A stretch of DNA of 57,025 bases from NCBI RefSeq assembly GCF_014280435.1, contig NZ_CP060389.1, positions 1 to 57,025 of the forward strand, written 5' to 3'. Position numbers and translations under genes: made by a program. Within the stretch, counting starts at the first letter, position 1. Every line of letters starts with the position of its first letter. This document shows positions 32,033-41,319 of this stretch, piece by piece. The notes beneath the pieces are model-generated. The model did no database searches. It had not been told where the DNA came from and worked only from the letters and a program-made list of their open reading frames with translations. This DNA comes from Sphingobium sp. KCTC 72723 (lineage in GTDB: Bacteria; Pseudomonadota; Alphaproteobacteria; Sphingomonadales; Sphingomonadaceae).

Positions 32033-33031
32033 CTACATGCCGGTCAAATCCGGCTCGAAATAGATTTCAGTGACGCGAAAGCGGCCATCGACCTTTTTGC
32101 ATTGGACAACGACATCAACGAGCAGGTGCAGCAGATCGAGAATGTCTTTGCGTTCGAGGTCGCGACCGCCTTCCGATTCCTTCACCAGCAGCGACAATTG
32201 CTCGAAGGCCAGCGCTGCGGAATCAGCGTGAACGGTCGTGATCGAACCGGGATGGCCGCTGTTGACGTTTCGCAGATAGAAGAACGCGGTCCCGTCGCGC
32301 AGCTCTTGCAGCAAGATACGGTCTGGCCGCATTCGCAGGCTCGCTTCTAGGAGGTGCTTTGCGCCGACCTGGGCTTGGCCTTGCCCATCCTTGGAATAGA
32401 TCATGTGCACCGCATTGCGGTGCGGCACGATCAATTCGCGCGTATCCTCGATAGTCAGCAATCGCTCTTCGGACGGGATAAGCTGGATCAGCGCCTTGGA
32501 AAGCGTAGTCTTACCGGACCCGGTTGCGCCGGAGATCAGGATATTCTTGCGGGTTTTGACGGCAAGTTCGAGGAACCCTGCCCATTCCTGCTTTTCCTTG
32601 AGCGCCACCAGTTCAGCGTCGGCCGCCGTGGACCTGCCCCGAGCTATCTTCGTATGCTCGAACAGGCCCCCGGCATGAAGCTCACCCAAGCCGAACGTCT
32701 TGACCGAGGGCTTGCGGATCGTGATCGAATAATTGCCGAGGTCGCAGGCAGGGGGTGCGACAATCTGGACGCGCTCGCCAGTCGGCAAACTGGTGGAGCA
32801 TATCGGCGTTTGCGGCCCGACCTTTTGCTTTGTGTAGTTCGCCATCGAGTTCGACAGTGTTTCAAGCCATTGAACGGACAGTCGCTCTTCCGTCACCCAC
32901 TCCCAGCCCTTGCGCCCCTCGATGCCGACTTCACCGGGCTTGTTGATGACGAGTTCCGTAACCGCGTCGGCATCGAGCAACGCGCGCAGCGGCTCAAGGT
33001 GATGAGTGAGAATGGCTTGATCGAACATCAT
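32033..33031 (-). CDS. virB11: VirB11 secretion ATPase
   Basis: 332 residues. Walker A ILISGATGSGKTTLSKALI, an Asp box (LTIEDTREL) and a His box (SGHPGSITTVHADS) are the marks of the VirB11/GspE hexameric ATPases. The N-terminal domain (LLDADAVTELVINKPGEVGI) is intact. It powers pilus assembly and substrate transfer from the cytoplasmic face. It overlaps virB10 by 4 bp. Confidence 0.95.
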   Translation of the reverse strand: MMFDQAILTHHLEPLRALLDADAVTELVINKPGEVGIEGRKGWEWVTEERLSVQWLETLSNSMANYTKQKVGPQTPICSTSLPTGERVQIVAPPACDLGNYSITIRKPSVKTFGLGELHAGGLFEHTKIARGRSTAADAELVALKEKQEWAGFLELAVKTRKNILISGATGSGKTTLSKALIQLIPSEERLLTIEDTRELIVPHRNAVHMIYSKDGQGQAQVGAKHLLEASLRMRPDRILLQELRDGTAFFYLRNVNSGHPGSITTVHADSAALAFEQLSLLVKESEGGRDLERKDILDLLHLLVDVVVQCKKVDGRFRVTEIYFEPDLTGM

Positions 33032-34317
33032 CGGCGCAACCTCAAAGAGTAGACGCTGCTGAAATCCACGTCCCGCGCGACCATGATTGTCATTTCCTTG
33101 CCTTGAGGAGCGCGAAGGCGTGGACGGATGCGTTGCGAGTCCTGCGCTGCGATGCCCGCCGCAGCATTTGGCGCAGCGATCGTCTGTTCGACGCCCGACA
33201 CGCTATTGCCGAGAGCGTTGCCGGCGTCCCCGACGATCGACAGCAGCAGCGCGCCGCCGAAGCGCTTCCAGAAGAAGGTTTCCACCTGGCCGCCCATACC
33301 GGCGCGGCCGAGCTGATCGGCCGCAGGCGAACCCAGCGTGACCGACACACCCGCAGGCGTGATGGCCCGGTTCCACAGGACGAAAATGCGGTTTTGCCCG
33401 GTCGAGAACCCACCCTGATACTCACCCAGGACGCGCGTTCCCTTCTCCATCAGGATCACACTGCCGTTAGCCGACCAAATATCTTGTGGGATCAGGCAGC
33501 TCGTCAAACCGGGCTGGGTCGAATCCATCGCAGTTTGGAGGACGCACGGAATCTGCATTCCTGCTGTGATGAGGAAATTGCGGTTGCCAAGCTGACCGGC
33601 TGACACTTTGGCTATGTCCATCCCGTTCAGTTTCTGAGCCAGTTCATTCGGGGCTTTGGCTCCGGCCTCGTCATCGCCAGATCCTCCAACGCGCAAATTG
33701 CTGAAAGGCCCTGCATTGGGGTTGCCGCCAATACCCGGAACGCCAGCGGCGGGGGAAACCGCCATGATCGGCGCACGGCGCATAGCGTCCTGACGCGCTC
33801 GCTCGCGCTCGATCGCGGCGAGACGCGCCTGTTCGGCCTTCTCCAAACGCTCTGCTACCGGATCGCGGGGACCACCCTGCACCGCAGGGACCGCCGCACC
33901 GGACAAATCCTGGCCGGGAGCCATGATCGGGTTGCCGAATGGATCAGTCCCCACCTGTGCGAGCTTGTTAGGATCGGTCTGACCCACAACAACCGAGGCG
34001 GCCTGGCGCGCCGATTTCTCGGCCGACACGTCATCCCCGAGCTGGAACGTGCTATCATCCCGCTTTGGCTGGCCCTTGTCGCTTTGTGAGGCCATTGAGA
34101 AAACAATGAACCCGACGAACGCGGCGCCGCAGGCCACGGCTACGCCTGTGCCCTTGCCCATGGACTGCAACCGTCCGCGAGGATTGAACGCCTTGCGATC
34201 GACCTCCGGGGTTGTGCTGTTAGCTTCATTGAGCGCTTCCGCATTCACGTCCGTCTCGTCGTAAGTCGGACGCTGGCGAGGCGCGCCATGATCGGCGCTG
34301 TTTTCAATCTCACTCAT
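33028..34317 (-). CDS. virB10: VirB10 core-complex protein
   Basis: 429 residues. One N-terminal membrane helix (VAVACGAAFVGFIVFSMA), a Pro/Gln-rich periplasmic linker, then the conserved VirB10 C-terminal beta-barrel domain (QIPCVLQTAMDSTQPGLTSC, VLGEYQGGFSTGQNRIFVLW, DFSSVYSLR). It spans both membranes and transmits ATP-driven changes to the outer-membrane pore. It overlaps both virB9 and virB11 by 4 bp. The usual length is about 400. Confidence 0.95.
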   Translation of the reverse strand: MSEIENSADHGAPRQRPTYDETDVNAEALNEANSTTPEVDRKAFNPRGRLQSMGKGTGVAVACGAAFVGFIVFSMASQSDKGQPKRDDSTFQLGDDVSAEKSARQAASVVVGQTDPNKLAQVGTDPFGNPIMAPGQDLSGAAVPAVQGGPRDPVAERLEKAEQARLAAIERERARQDAMRRAPIMAVSPAAGVPGIGGNPNAGPFSNLRVGGSGDDEAGAKAPNELAQKLNGMDIAKVSAGQLGNRNFLITAGMQIPCVLQTAMDSTQPGLTSCLIPQDIWSANGSVILMEKGTRVLGEYQGGFSTGQNRIFVLWNRAITPAGVSVTLGSPAADQLGRAGMGGQVETFFWKRFGGALLLSIVGDAGNALGNSVSGVEQTIAAPNAAAGIAAQDSQRIRPRLRAPQGKEMTIMVARDVDFSSVYSLRLRR

Positions 34318-35183
34318 CGGGGGCTGCTCCCGTCCAATTTGCGTTGCACTTCGGGCGATGCCGTTCCCGATGAATTGTCCGGCCCATATCGGTCATAGGC
34401 ATTGTTCCAGATGCACGCGATCGACAGGCCACGACGCAGCCGGAATTGCTTTGCGACCTGATGAATCACGACAAATTCGCCGCGAACGTCATAGGGTACG
34501 ACCGCTTCCGATCCGTCAGGGCTGACCGTGAAGATGGCGGGGAGCTGTTGGTTGCGCGGGAACCGCAGGATCGTGAATTGCCCGTTGTCGGTCACTTCCG
34601 ACGGGGCGAGATCCGATGAACCCGCAATCGAATAGTCAAGGTTGCGCTTCCCTTGGACCGCAGCCGCATCCAGCGCGACCCTGACCCCGCCAGCTTCGAC
34701 CATGAGCATTTGCATCTGCAACCGCTGCATATCGGCATTCTGGCGAGCCGCCGCTTCCTGTTCAGGATAGCGGAAACGCACGACGAATTGGGCATCGGTG
34801 CCGGTTGCTATGTCCCCGCTGCGCGCAGACAGAGCAAAGGTATAGGTACGAACCACCCCAGCTTTGCGCGTTACGACGATCAGATTTGTCGGTGGCGCTT
34901 TCTCGCGAGGCTTGATGAAAAGGATATTATCAGCCGGGGCGACTTCCCAACTTACGGTATCGCCTAGCGCGACACTCGAAATCGTCTCCCCGTCCCCGAA
35001 AACAATCTGCGATGCAGCACGGAAAACGCCTTTGATCCGCACGACTTCATCAATGTTGTAATTGATATATCGGATGCGGGTATCTTGCTGGCCCGAGCGA
35101 GGAATTTCCTCAGCAAAGGCGGGGTTGGTGATGATCGCGGCGACCAGCGCCCCGCTCATGAGGACATTGCGAAGCGCGTTCAT
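34314..35183 (-). CDS. virB9: VirB9 core-complex protein
   Basis: 289 residues with a signal peptide (cleavage near FAEEIP). VirB9 features: the N-terminal beta domain with RIRYINYNIDEVVRIKG, the middle LIVVTRKAGVVRTYTFAL and the C-terminal domain with ITRKP-like GEFVVIHQVAKQFRLRRG. It forms the outer-membrane ring with VirB7 and VirB10. It overlaps virB8 and virB10 by 4 bp. Confidence 0.93.
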   Translation of the reverse strand: MNALRNVLMSGALVAAIITNPAFAEEIPRSGQQDTRIRYINYNIDEVVRIKGVFRAASQIVFGDGETISSVALGDTVSWEVAPADNILFIKPREKAPPTNLIVVTRKAGVVRTYTFALSARSGDIATGTDAQFVVRFRYPEQEAAARQNADMQRLQMQMLMVEAGGVRVALDAAAVQGKRNLDYSIAGSSDLAPSEVTDNGQFTILRFPRNQQLPAIFTVSPDGSEAVVPYDVRGEFVVIHQVAKQFRLRRGLSIACIWNNAYDRYGPDNSSGTASPEVQRKLDGSSPR

Positions 35184-35869
35184 CGGCCAATCTCCGGATC
35201 GGCGCGGTAGCTGACCACTTGGAAGCCCAGCGGGTTGTCGAGCCTGCCAGCTTCGGTTGTCGGCTTATCCACGTACTTGAAGTTGATCGTGGCAATCCAT
35301 TGCACCTGTTCGTCAGGGACGTTCCCCGGCTTCGCCACGGACTTGACGAAACGGACCTGCGCCACGCGGTTGTTGATGAAAGTGATGTTGCGGACGGCGG
35401 CAGCGACCAGTTCGCCGCCCTGGTACACGTTGACCGGGGCATTGGGGTTGGTCGCGCGGCGGGTGCCTGCAAACTTCTCCTGCTCTTGCGGCACCGACAG
35501 CGCCAGCACCTTACGCTCTGTGTCGCGCGAGGATGAGGGGTTCCAAGACTCCCGGTTGCGAACGTAATCGGACAGGAAGTATTTGTTGACCGCTTCGTCG
35601 GCGGTGATGTTGCGCGTATTGGTCAGCCGCGTCACCACGTCGATGGCGCCGGTCTGGCGATCGACGCGGATCACATAGGGTTCCACCGATCGCAGCGGTG
35701 CCGCAACGTGCCATGCCAACATGGAGAGGCCGAAGATGACCCCGCCAGCGCCCACCATATAAGCAATGCGCTTTTGCTTGTTCGCCTCGCGAACGCGATC
35801 AAAATCCCAATCCTTCGCATCCGCGAAATACTGGTCCAGATCGCTCTTTTTCTTGACGCCCAGGGCCAT
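35180..35869 (-). CDS. virB8: VirB8 inner-membrane protein
   Basis: 229 residues. A cytoplasmic N-terminus with a coiled start (YFADAKDWDFDRVREANKQK), one membrane helix (MVGAGGVIFGLSMLAWH), then an NTF2-like periplasmic domain (YVIRVDRQTGAIDVVT, NKYFLSDYVRNRESW, INFKYVDKPTTEAGRLDNPL with LGFQVVSYR). A bitopic assembly factor of the inner-membrane platform. Confidence 0.94.
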   Translation of the reverse strand: MALGVKKKSDLDQYFADAKDWDFDRVREANKQKRIAYMVGAGGVIFGLSMLAWHVAAPLRSVEPYVIRVDRQTGAIDVVTRLTNTRNITADEAVNKYFLSDYVRNRESWNPSSSRDTERKVLALSVPQEQEKFAGTRRATNPNAPVNVYQGGELVAAAVRNITFINNRVAQVRFVKSVAKPGNVPDEQVQWIATINFKYVDKPTTEAGRLDNPLGFQVVSYRADPEIGR

Positions 35870-35871
35870 CG

Positions 35872-36243
35872 TCAGCAGCTCCTATATGCGAGTTGAGGGA
35901 TTGTCGGCGCTTGCATCATGGAGAGCGGTTGGCCCGGCGCGGGCTGGTCAGGTGCGGGCGGTGGCGCGGGCACCACTGCGCCGTCAGAGCCATCGGCTTT
36001 CCCAGCATCGCCCGCTTTGGGGAACACCATCACATCGCCTTGAGGCGCTGTGCTGACCACCGGGGCGGAGAGGACCGATCCATAGGGATTTGCGGGCCGC
36101 GCGTCCGACCGACTGCACGTTGAAGGGGGATTGCGACTCTCCGAAGTCGTCGCACAGGCCACAACACCGCAGCTTGCGACCCCGACACAGAGAATCCTTC
36201 CCCAGCGGCGCGCAACCAGCGCACCGTGATTATTCAACCACAT
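35872..36243 (-). CDS. VirB7-like lipoprotein candidate
   Basis: About 123 residues if started at ATG 36243, which has AGGTAGGAG eight bases upstream; ATG 36249 is too close to that site. The N-terminus has a charged stretch (ARRWGRI) and a hydrophobic segment ending GVVACATT, a weak lipobox with the Cys as possible lipid site. The rest is Pro/Ala-rich and unstructured. Its position between virB6 and virB8 is where VirB7 is normally encoded. It is longer than classical VirB7 (about 50-60), so the name is tentative. Confidence 0.6.
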   Translation of the reverse strand: MWLNNHGALVARRWGRILCVGVASCGVVACATTSESRNPPSTCSRSDARPANPYGSVLSAPVVSTAPQGDVMVFPKAGDAGKADGSDGAVVPAPPPAPDQPAPGQPLSMMQAPTIPQLAYRSC

Positions 36244-36254
36244 TGCCATTACTC

Positions 36255-37298
36255 CTACCTGTTGCCGGGGCGGGACGATGCACCGGGCATCGAAGTGCGA
36301 CCCGAAGATGCTTGAGCCTGTTGAACGAATGCGGCCCGATTGGCGGTCTGCCTGTTGAGCGACCAGCGGGCCGTGTTGCCAACCGCGTTCGCCGCGCCCT
36401 TCGGCGCGCGAAGGGTCGAGTTCATGATTTTGCGTTGGAGCATTGACGGGTAGATCGCGGACAGGAAGCCCGCGCCAGATGATCCGCCGCCGCCCGCAAA
36501 TGAACCGATGGACTGCGCCTGCATGATGATGAAGCCGCCGACCAATACCGCGACAAGTTGCAGCATCATCGCCGCCAGCGCCGTCCACGTATCGCCACCA
36601 GCGCCAGCGCCGACAGAACCGGGGATCGCGTTCACCAGCGCCACCACGAAAAGCAGCGCGATCGAGACCGCCGCCGTTTGAATGGCGTAGTTCAGCACCG
36701 CACCGAGCCAGCTAAAGAACAGGCCCGAGGATGACGGGAAAATCAGAGCGCCGACAAAGATCGGCATCGTGGCGATCGTCACGAAAAGGCCGAACTTTAT
36801 GAACAGGACGATTGTCATGGCGATAGCCGCGATGATGTAGGCCATCACCATAATGAGAATGACCATCAAGCCGGTCGCAAGGTTCGGGATCGTGTACGGG
36901 AAGAATGTGCTTGGCTCGATCCAAGGCTCCATCTGGTTATGGATCGAAAGCGCAGGCTCGACGGCGTTTTTAACGAACGCATCGAACGTCGCATTGAGCG
37001 CACCACCGCCCAATGCGTTCGCGAGCTGGTCCGGAGCTTGTTGGGCTGCTGCTGCAATTTGCGGTGCGATCGTGGACGTCGCCGCCAAGATCACGAGGTA
37101 GCATTTGAGCCAGGTGCCGAGATAATTGCCGAATGGCTCATTGGACACCCCGCGCATGACGGCGAAGCCGACGATCACCAGATTGATTGCCATAGCGGTT
37201 TGCAGTGGCGCCGACACCAACCCCATCACGGCAGCGTACTTGCCCGAAAGGGTGCCGGTAATCTGGCCTTCAAGCATGTTATAGATCGCGTCGAGCAT
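36255..37298 (-). CDS. virB6: VirB6/TrbL polytopic membrane protein
   Basis: 347 residues with at least five to six membrane helices (AMAINLVIVGFAVMRGVSN; LVILAATSTIAPQIA; GLMVILIMVMAYIIAAIAMT; ALLFVVALVNAIP; LVAVLVGGFIIMQAQSI). This is the profile of the TrbL/VirB6 family that forms part of the inner-membrane channel. The Pro/Ser/Arg-rich C-terminal tail (QAQASSGRTSMPGASSRPGN) is cytoplasmic or periplasmic. It lies 3 bp after the EexN-like gene. Confidence 0.9.
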   Translation of the reverse strand: MLDAIYNMLEGQITGTLSGKYAAVMGLVSAPLQTAMAINLVIVGFAVMRGVSNEPFGNYLGTWLKCYLVILAATSTIAPQIAAAAQQAPDQLANALGGGALNATFDAFVKNAVEPALSIHNQMEPWIEPSTFFPYTIPNLATGLMVILIMVMAYIIAAIAMTIVLFIKFGLFVTIATMPIFVGALIFPSSSGLFFSWLGAVLNYAIQTAAVSIALLFVVALVNAIPGSVGAGAGGDTWTALAAMMLQLVAVLVGGFIIMQAQSIGSFAGGGGSSGAGFLSAIYPSMLQRKIMNSTLRAPKGAANAVGNTARWSLNRQTANRAAFVQQAQASSGRTSMPGASSRPGNR

Positions 37299-37301
37299 GA
37301 C

Positions 37302-37574
37302 CTATTTCCCGTTCCAGGTCGGCCAGATCGAACCATTCTTGAGGTTCTTTTCCGTCCGCGCGCGCTCACGCTTGAATTGCTCTTCGGCATTGCGCTTGAT
37401 GGCTACAGCGGCGTTCCCGCAGTTGACTCCCGCGTCACCATTGCTTTGGCAACGCGCGGTCTTTTCCCGCGCCTCGTCCAGATGCTTCAAATAGTAATCG
37501 ACGGACTTTTCCGCCTCACCGCAGGCGGCCAGCGGAAGCGCCGCAGCCGCAAGTATTGCAAAGCACTTCCGCAT
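37302..37574 (-). CDS. eexN: EexN-like entry-exclusion lipoprotein
   Basis: 90 residues. The signal peptide and lipobox (LAAAALPLAACGEAEKSVDY, Cys18 lipid site) and the stretch YLKHLDEAREKTARCQSNG, followed by NCGNAAVA, match the EexN family of short exclusion lipoproteins, in which two Cys residues are conserved. Such proteins reduce entry of the same element into a cell already carrying it. The C-terminus ends IWPTWNGK, nearly the same as the end of the VirB5 protein encoded immediately upstream (LWPTWNGN). Confidence 0.8.
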   Translation of the reverse strand: MRKCFAILAAAALPLAACGEAEKSVDYYLKHLDEAREKTARCQSNGDAGVNCGNAAVAIKRNAEEQFKRERARTEKNLKNGSIWPTWNGK

Positions 37575-37594
37575 GGCCCGATCCTCCATTTTAC

Positions 37595-38305
37595 TTAGTT
37601 GCCGTTCCACGTCGGCCACAGCGCGCCGCTGTCGATGTTTTCCTGCGTCTTGCGCTGTTGATTGGCGAAGTCCGCAGAGGACTTCACCGCCAGCGCACCG
37701 CGCGCAGCCTGTTCCGCCGCTTGCATCTGCAAGAGCCGGTTATTGATCGCGGCGTTTTCGATGTTCGCTCGCGCTGCAATGTCCTGCGATTGACGCGCCG
37801 TTGTTGCGGACGCGAGGCCGGTGCTCAGCTCCTTAAGGCCGTCACCGCTCGCCGTGGTGGCTTCCAGCATATATTCGCCATAGGCTTGATCGCGCGCGCC
37901 TCGCGTGGCTGCGCCGTTCAAGATGCCCTCGGCATCGCCAAAGTCGCCACTCAGTCCGGAAAGCGAAAAATCGCTGGTATCCATGATCCCCTTGGCGCGG
38001 TTGCCGAGCGCGCCCAGGTCAGCCAGATCGCCGGAGATCAGATTGATTGAATCCTGCATTCCGTCCGGCAAGGCCGTCTGCAAAATCTCCGCTTTCAGCG
38101 ATTGAGCGACATTCGAGATTTGCGAAAGGCTGTTCATCGTGTTGTAGAGTTTCTTTGCCTCTTCCAACTGATTGAGCGTGTTTTTGGCTGTTTGCAGGGC
38201 TTGCGCGATCGACTTAACATCAACGACCGCCAATTGGGCATGGGCCGATCCGGACATGCCGCCGAGCGACAAAGCCAGTGCTGCGAAGGTTAGAATTTTC
38301 TTCAT
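37595..38305 (-). CDS. virB5: VirB5/TrbJ minor pilus protein
   Basis: 236 residues. The signal peptide (MKKILTFAALALSLGGM, cleavage near AHAQL) is followed by long helices (IAQALQTAKNTLNQLEEAKK, LLQMQAAEQAARGALAVKSS) typical of the VirB5/TrbJ family. It is exported to the periplasm and found at the pilus tip, where it helps contact with recipients. The start at 38305 is chosen for the signal peptide. It ends with LWPTWNGN, shared with the neighbouring EexN-like protein. It begins 1 bp after virB4. Confidence 0.88.
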   Translation of the reverse strand: MKKILTFAALALSLGGMSGSAHAQLAVVDVKSIAQALQTAKNTLNQLEEAKKLYNTMNSLSQISNVAQSLKAEILQTALPDGMQDSINLISGDLADLGALGNRAKGIMDTSDFSLSGLSGDFGDAEGILNGAATRGARDQAYGEYMLEATTASGDGLKELSTGLASATTARQSQDIAARANIENAAINNRLLQMQAAEQAARGALAVKSSADFANQQRKTQENIDSGALWPTWNGN

Positions 38306-38306
38306 A

Positions 38307-40697
38307 TCAGGCACTCCATTCCTTCTTGCCAACTGAACGCCAGCGGCGCTTGAACTCGGGCAACCAAACATCGGGATCATCCCCGAACTCGGCCCGCAGC
38401 TCGTCAAGCAACTGGACCGTCCCTTGGCGGCCCGAGAGCACCGCCAATTCGTCAGCCATGCCGTTAAGGTCCAATTCGACCACAACGGAATCATGACCCT
38501 GTTTGATGAGGAAGCGCCGACTTTCCGGCGATAGATCGACCTTGATAAGCCGGAACTCGGCTTCGGTCAGATTGAGGCCGTCGATGTAGTCGCGGGCCTG
38601 CGCATTCGGGTTAGGCAGAAGGATTTTCGTTGGGCATTGCTCGATGATGGTTTCGGCAATGTCCGAGCGCAGAGCGTCAGCCGGTGACTGCGTTCCGAAC
38701 ATCATCATGGCGTTGCGCTTACGATAGGTTTTCAGACCATCACGGGCGAAATGCCGAAATGCTGGATCGCCCAAGGCTTTCCAGAACTCGTCAATGTCGA
38801 TGATGACCGGGTTCCCGTCCACGATGTCATCAAGCCTGTGGAACAGGTAGCTCATGAGCGGCGGACGGATCGCGTTGTTTTCGAGAAAGTCCGTCATGTC
38901 GAAGCCCATAAGGCGGGCATCGAGCCGCAACGTGTCCTCGTCATTATCGAAAACCCAGCCAAATTCGCCAGATTTGGTCCACCGTTCCAAACGTGCGCCA
39001 ATGCCTTCCACGCTGGTTTGGTCGAGCTGCGACCGTATCGCCGCGAGGGACCGAAGTTCTTGCGGCAGTCGGGCCACGGCATCGAGCGCCTGATTGATCT
39101 GGTAAAGCTCCGGGGGCGTCAGCTCGCCATTGTCAGGGGTGACGAGCTGACGCAGCCACGATGCAAGGAACTCACGGTTGCGGGGGCTGTGATCCAGCGC
39201 CTTAAGCGGCGCGAAGCCCGATGGCTGGCCGTTCTTGAGAGCAAGGTAGGTGCCGCCCGAAGCGCGGACGAAAATCTCCGCGCCGCGATCCTTGTCGATG
39301 AAGGCCATGCGCGCGCCGGTTTTTTCAGCCTGCGACAGAAAGAAATTCTGGATGACGGTTTTACCGCCGCCAGATGGTCCGAGAATGAGGGTGTGACCTA
39401 CATCGCCAAAATGGAAGTTGAAGAAATAGGGCGAATTGGCCGTTGTCTTGAGCAGGGCAATTGCATTGCCCCAATGGTTTCCTGTCGGCTGACCGAGCGG
39501 ATAGGTATGGATCGGCGCCAGTGCCCCAAAGTTGCGCGATGTGAGGGCCGCAGGCCGCGTCCTCCATGCGAAGTTGCCCGGCAGCATCGACCAGTAGGCC
39601 GCTTCCAGAGCCAAATCCTCGCGCGCCGCGACAATGCCGCTTTCGGAGAGCGCCGCACGGGCAACGCTCATGTTTTCCGCGAGCTTTTTCGGCGTCTCGC
39701 CAAAGACCGACAGTGCCAGATGATGCTCGCCAAGGACGAAGCGATTGGACTGCAAATCGTCCATGGCTTCATCCAGTTGGGATTGCTGGCTGAACGCCAC
39801 GTCATCGGTGGCACTCAGTTGCGCGCGCTTCCGCCGCGCCGTCTCCATACCCATTTGCTTGCCGAGGAAGGCGAAGCCCTGGCCCAGCACAAACTCAAAT
39901 TTCGATTCCAACAGCGCGTTGAGCTGGCCGGGGAACGTGCGTGCAGCATGTTCGCGCACCGCCAAAATGCCGCCGTACCGCGAACCTCCCGGCTCCCGAA
40001 CCTCGAACAGTTCCTGTCCAAAGATGACCCGATCCGAGTAGACCGCACGGCCCAAATGGCCGCGCACCAACGGCACCCGCCGCTTGTCGGCGGTCATAAT
40101 CCGCTGCATCAATTCCATAGGCTCGCTGAATTGCAGGCCATTGAACTCGTACACGCCCAAGATGCGCGGATTGACGCGACCGAGCAGCTTATCCACGTCA
40201 CGCAGAATGTCGGTGAACGTCTCGATAATATCCTCTTCGGCTTCCGCAGCGCTGGCCTTGGAGAACATTGAGAATACCGATGACGCGGCCTTGTCGGCTG
40301 CGCCCACCGCTGGCCGGTAGAGGACCGTCAGATAATGCTCGTTGACGAACATACGCTTGGCGAGGACGCGATTGCGATAGGCGGCGTCGAGATCGCGCGC
40401 GAAGGCAGACCGGAACTCCCCTTCGGGATAGCCGCTGTCGATACGCCGGATCGTGTTGACCATGACCGCGACCCGTTCGTGCGCGATAGTGCGCCAAGCG
40501 GTATTCAGCTTCTCGTGCCAATCGTTGATGGTGGACACATCAGCCGTCTCGAACGCGATCCCGTCGAGCGCGAAAACGGCCATATATTCGCCGTTGTCGA
40601 GCGCGACGATGTTGTCATTCACATGGCGCGCGTAGGGCAGATACAGCGACGGGTCGCGCTCCAGTTTGATAGGGGGCTTGCGCTTAAACACGATCAA
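38307..40697 (-). CDS. virB4: VirB4 ATPase
   Basis: 796 residues. An N-terminal CagE/TrbE/VirB4 domain (SLYLPYARHVNDNIVALDNG) is followed by the RecA-like ATPase: Walker A LILGPSGGGKTVIQNFFLSQ, Walker B with VIIDIDEFWKAL, and the motif MMMFGTQSPADALRSDIAET. The largest secretion ATPase, needed for pilus assembly and substrate movement. The gene overlaps virB3 by 14 bp and is followed by virB5. Confidence 0.96.
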   Translation of the reverse strand: MIVFKRKPPIKLERDPSLYLPYARHVNDNIVALDNGEYMAVFALDGIAFETADVSTINDWHEKLNTAWRTIAHERVAVMVNTIRRIDSGYPEGEFRSAFARDLDAAYRNRVLAKRMFVNEHYLTVLYRPAVGAADKAASSVFSMFSKASAAEAEEDIIETFTDILRDVDKLLGRVNPRILGVYEFNGLQFSEPMELMQRIMTADKRRVPLVRGHLGRAVYSDRVIFGQELFEVREPGGSRYGGILAVREHAARTFPGQLNALLESKFEFVLGQGFAFLGKQMGMETARRKRAQLSATDDVAFSQQSQLDEAMDDLQSNRFVLGEHHLALSVFGETPKKLAENMSVARAALSESGIVAAREDLALEAAYWSMLPGNFAWRTRPAALTSRNFGALAPIHTYPLGQPTGNHWGNAIALLKTTANSPYFFNFHFGDVGHTLILGPSGGGKTVIQNFFLSQAEKTGARMAFIDKDRGAEIFVRASGGTYLALKNGQPSGFAPLKALDHSPRNREFLASWLRQLVTPDNGELTPPELYQINQALDAVARLPQELRSLAAIRSQLDQTSVEGIGARLERWTKSGEFGWVFDNDEDTLRLDARLMGFDMTDFLENNAIRPPLMSYLFHRLDDIVDGNPVIIDIDEFWKALGDPAFRHFARDGLKTYRKRNAMMMFGTQSPADALRSDIAETIIEQCPTKILLPNPNAQARDYIDGLNLTEAEFRLIKVDLSPESRRFLIKQGHDSVVVELDLNGMADELAVLSGRQGTVQLLDELRAEFGDDPDVWLPEFKRRWRSVGKKEWSA

Positions 40698-41022
40698 ATC
40701 CTTTCCGCTTCACGCCCTTGACCGGCAGCGGCGAATAGCTGGACCCGCCCCAAACCGACTTGTTCGGCGCGGGCGCTTTCGTGCGGCCGAAAAGGAAGAT
40801 GATCTTGAACATATTGTAGTCGGCACGGACGATGAGCCGGGCTGCGCCCAGGAGCGCGCCACCAATTGCCAGCGCCCAAATCGGGTTGCCCACGACCATG
40901 AGCGTGAACACCGATGCCATTCCGATCGCCAGCGTTGCCTCAACAGGGACGCCGAACCACAGTGTCGGACGTGTCAGGGCCAAGAACAGCGGATCTTCGG
41001 TTAGATATTCTGGCTCAGACAC
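40684..41022 (-). CDS. virB3: VirB3 inner-membrane protein
   Basis: 112 residues. PLFLALTRPTLWFGVPVEA is the conserved VirB3 start. Two closely spaced membrane helices follow (LAIGMASVFTLMVVGNPIWA and ALAIGGALLGAARLIV). It supports pilus assembly together with VirB4, whose gene overlaps its 3' end. Confidence 0.93.
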   Translation of the reverse strand: MSEPEYLTEDPLFLALTRPTLWFGVPVEATLAIGMASVFTLMVVGNPIWALAIGGALLGAARLIVRADYNMFKIIFLFGRTKAPAPNKSVWGGSSYSPLPVKGVKRKGFDRV

Positions 41023-41052
41023 CCGGAACCTCTCTTTTGCCGCCGTGCGGCT

Positions 41053-41319
41053 TCATGTCAGCAAAGCAACGATGGCCGGGGCACACAGCAGCACGATTAG
41101 GCCAGCAGCCCACAACGCGAGCGACTGGCGATCACCGTGACCGGCCATGAAGAAATACCCGGCGATGACGAGCGCGAGCGTCCCGATGGCAGCGCCAGCG
41201 GCCATCATCTTGGTTGCCATGGAAGAGGCTTGGGCGGAGGCGGAGGCGACTTGCGCCGCCCCCGGAACCGACCAAGCCACCCCAGCAAGGGTCGCCGCAG
41301 AGAGACGAACCCTGCGCAT
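41053..41319 (-). CDS. VirB2-like pilin, copy 3 in order of transcription
   Basis: 88 residues. A signal peptide ending near PGAAQVAS is followed by two hydrophobic helices (AAIGTLALVIAGYFFMAG and ALWAAGLIVLLCAPAIVALL) with a short charged loop (HGDRQS) between, the VirB2/TrbC architecture. The ATG overlaps the stop of the preceding pilin-like gene (ATGA). Third of three tandem pilin-like genes, lying just before virB3. The copies are diverged, so they are not a recent duplication. Confidence 0.8.
   Translation of the reverse strand: MRRVRLSAATLAGVAWSVPGAAQVASASAQASSMATKMMAAGAAIGTLALVIAGYFFMAGHGDRQSLALWAAGLIVLLCAPAIVALLT

Noticed and set aside
38751..40271. 506-codon open frame on the plus strand
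   Set aside because: Antisense to virB4, which is complete and well supported; no ribosome site or recognisable domain.
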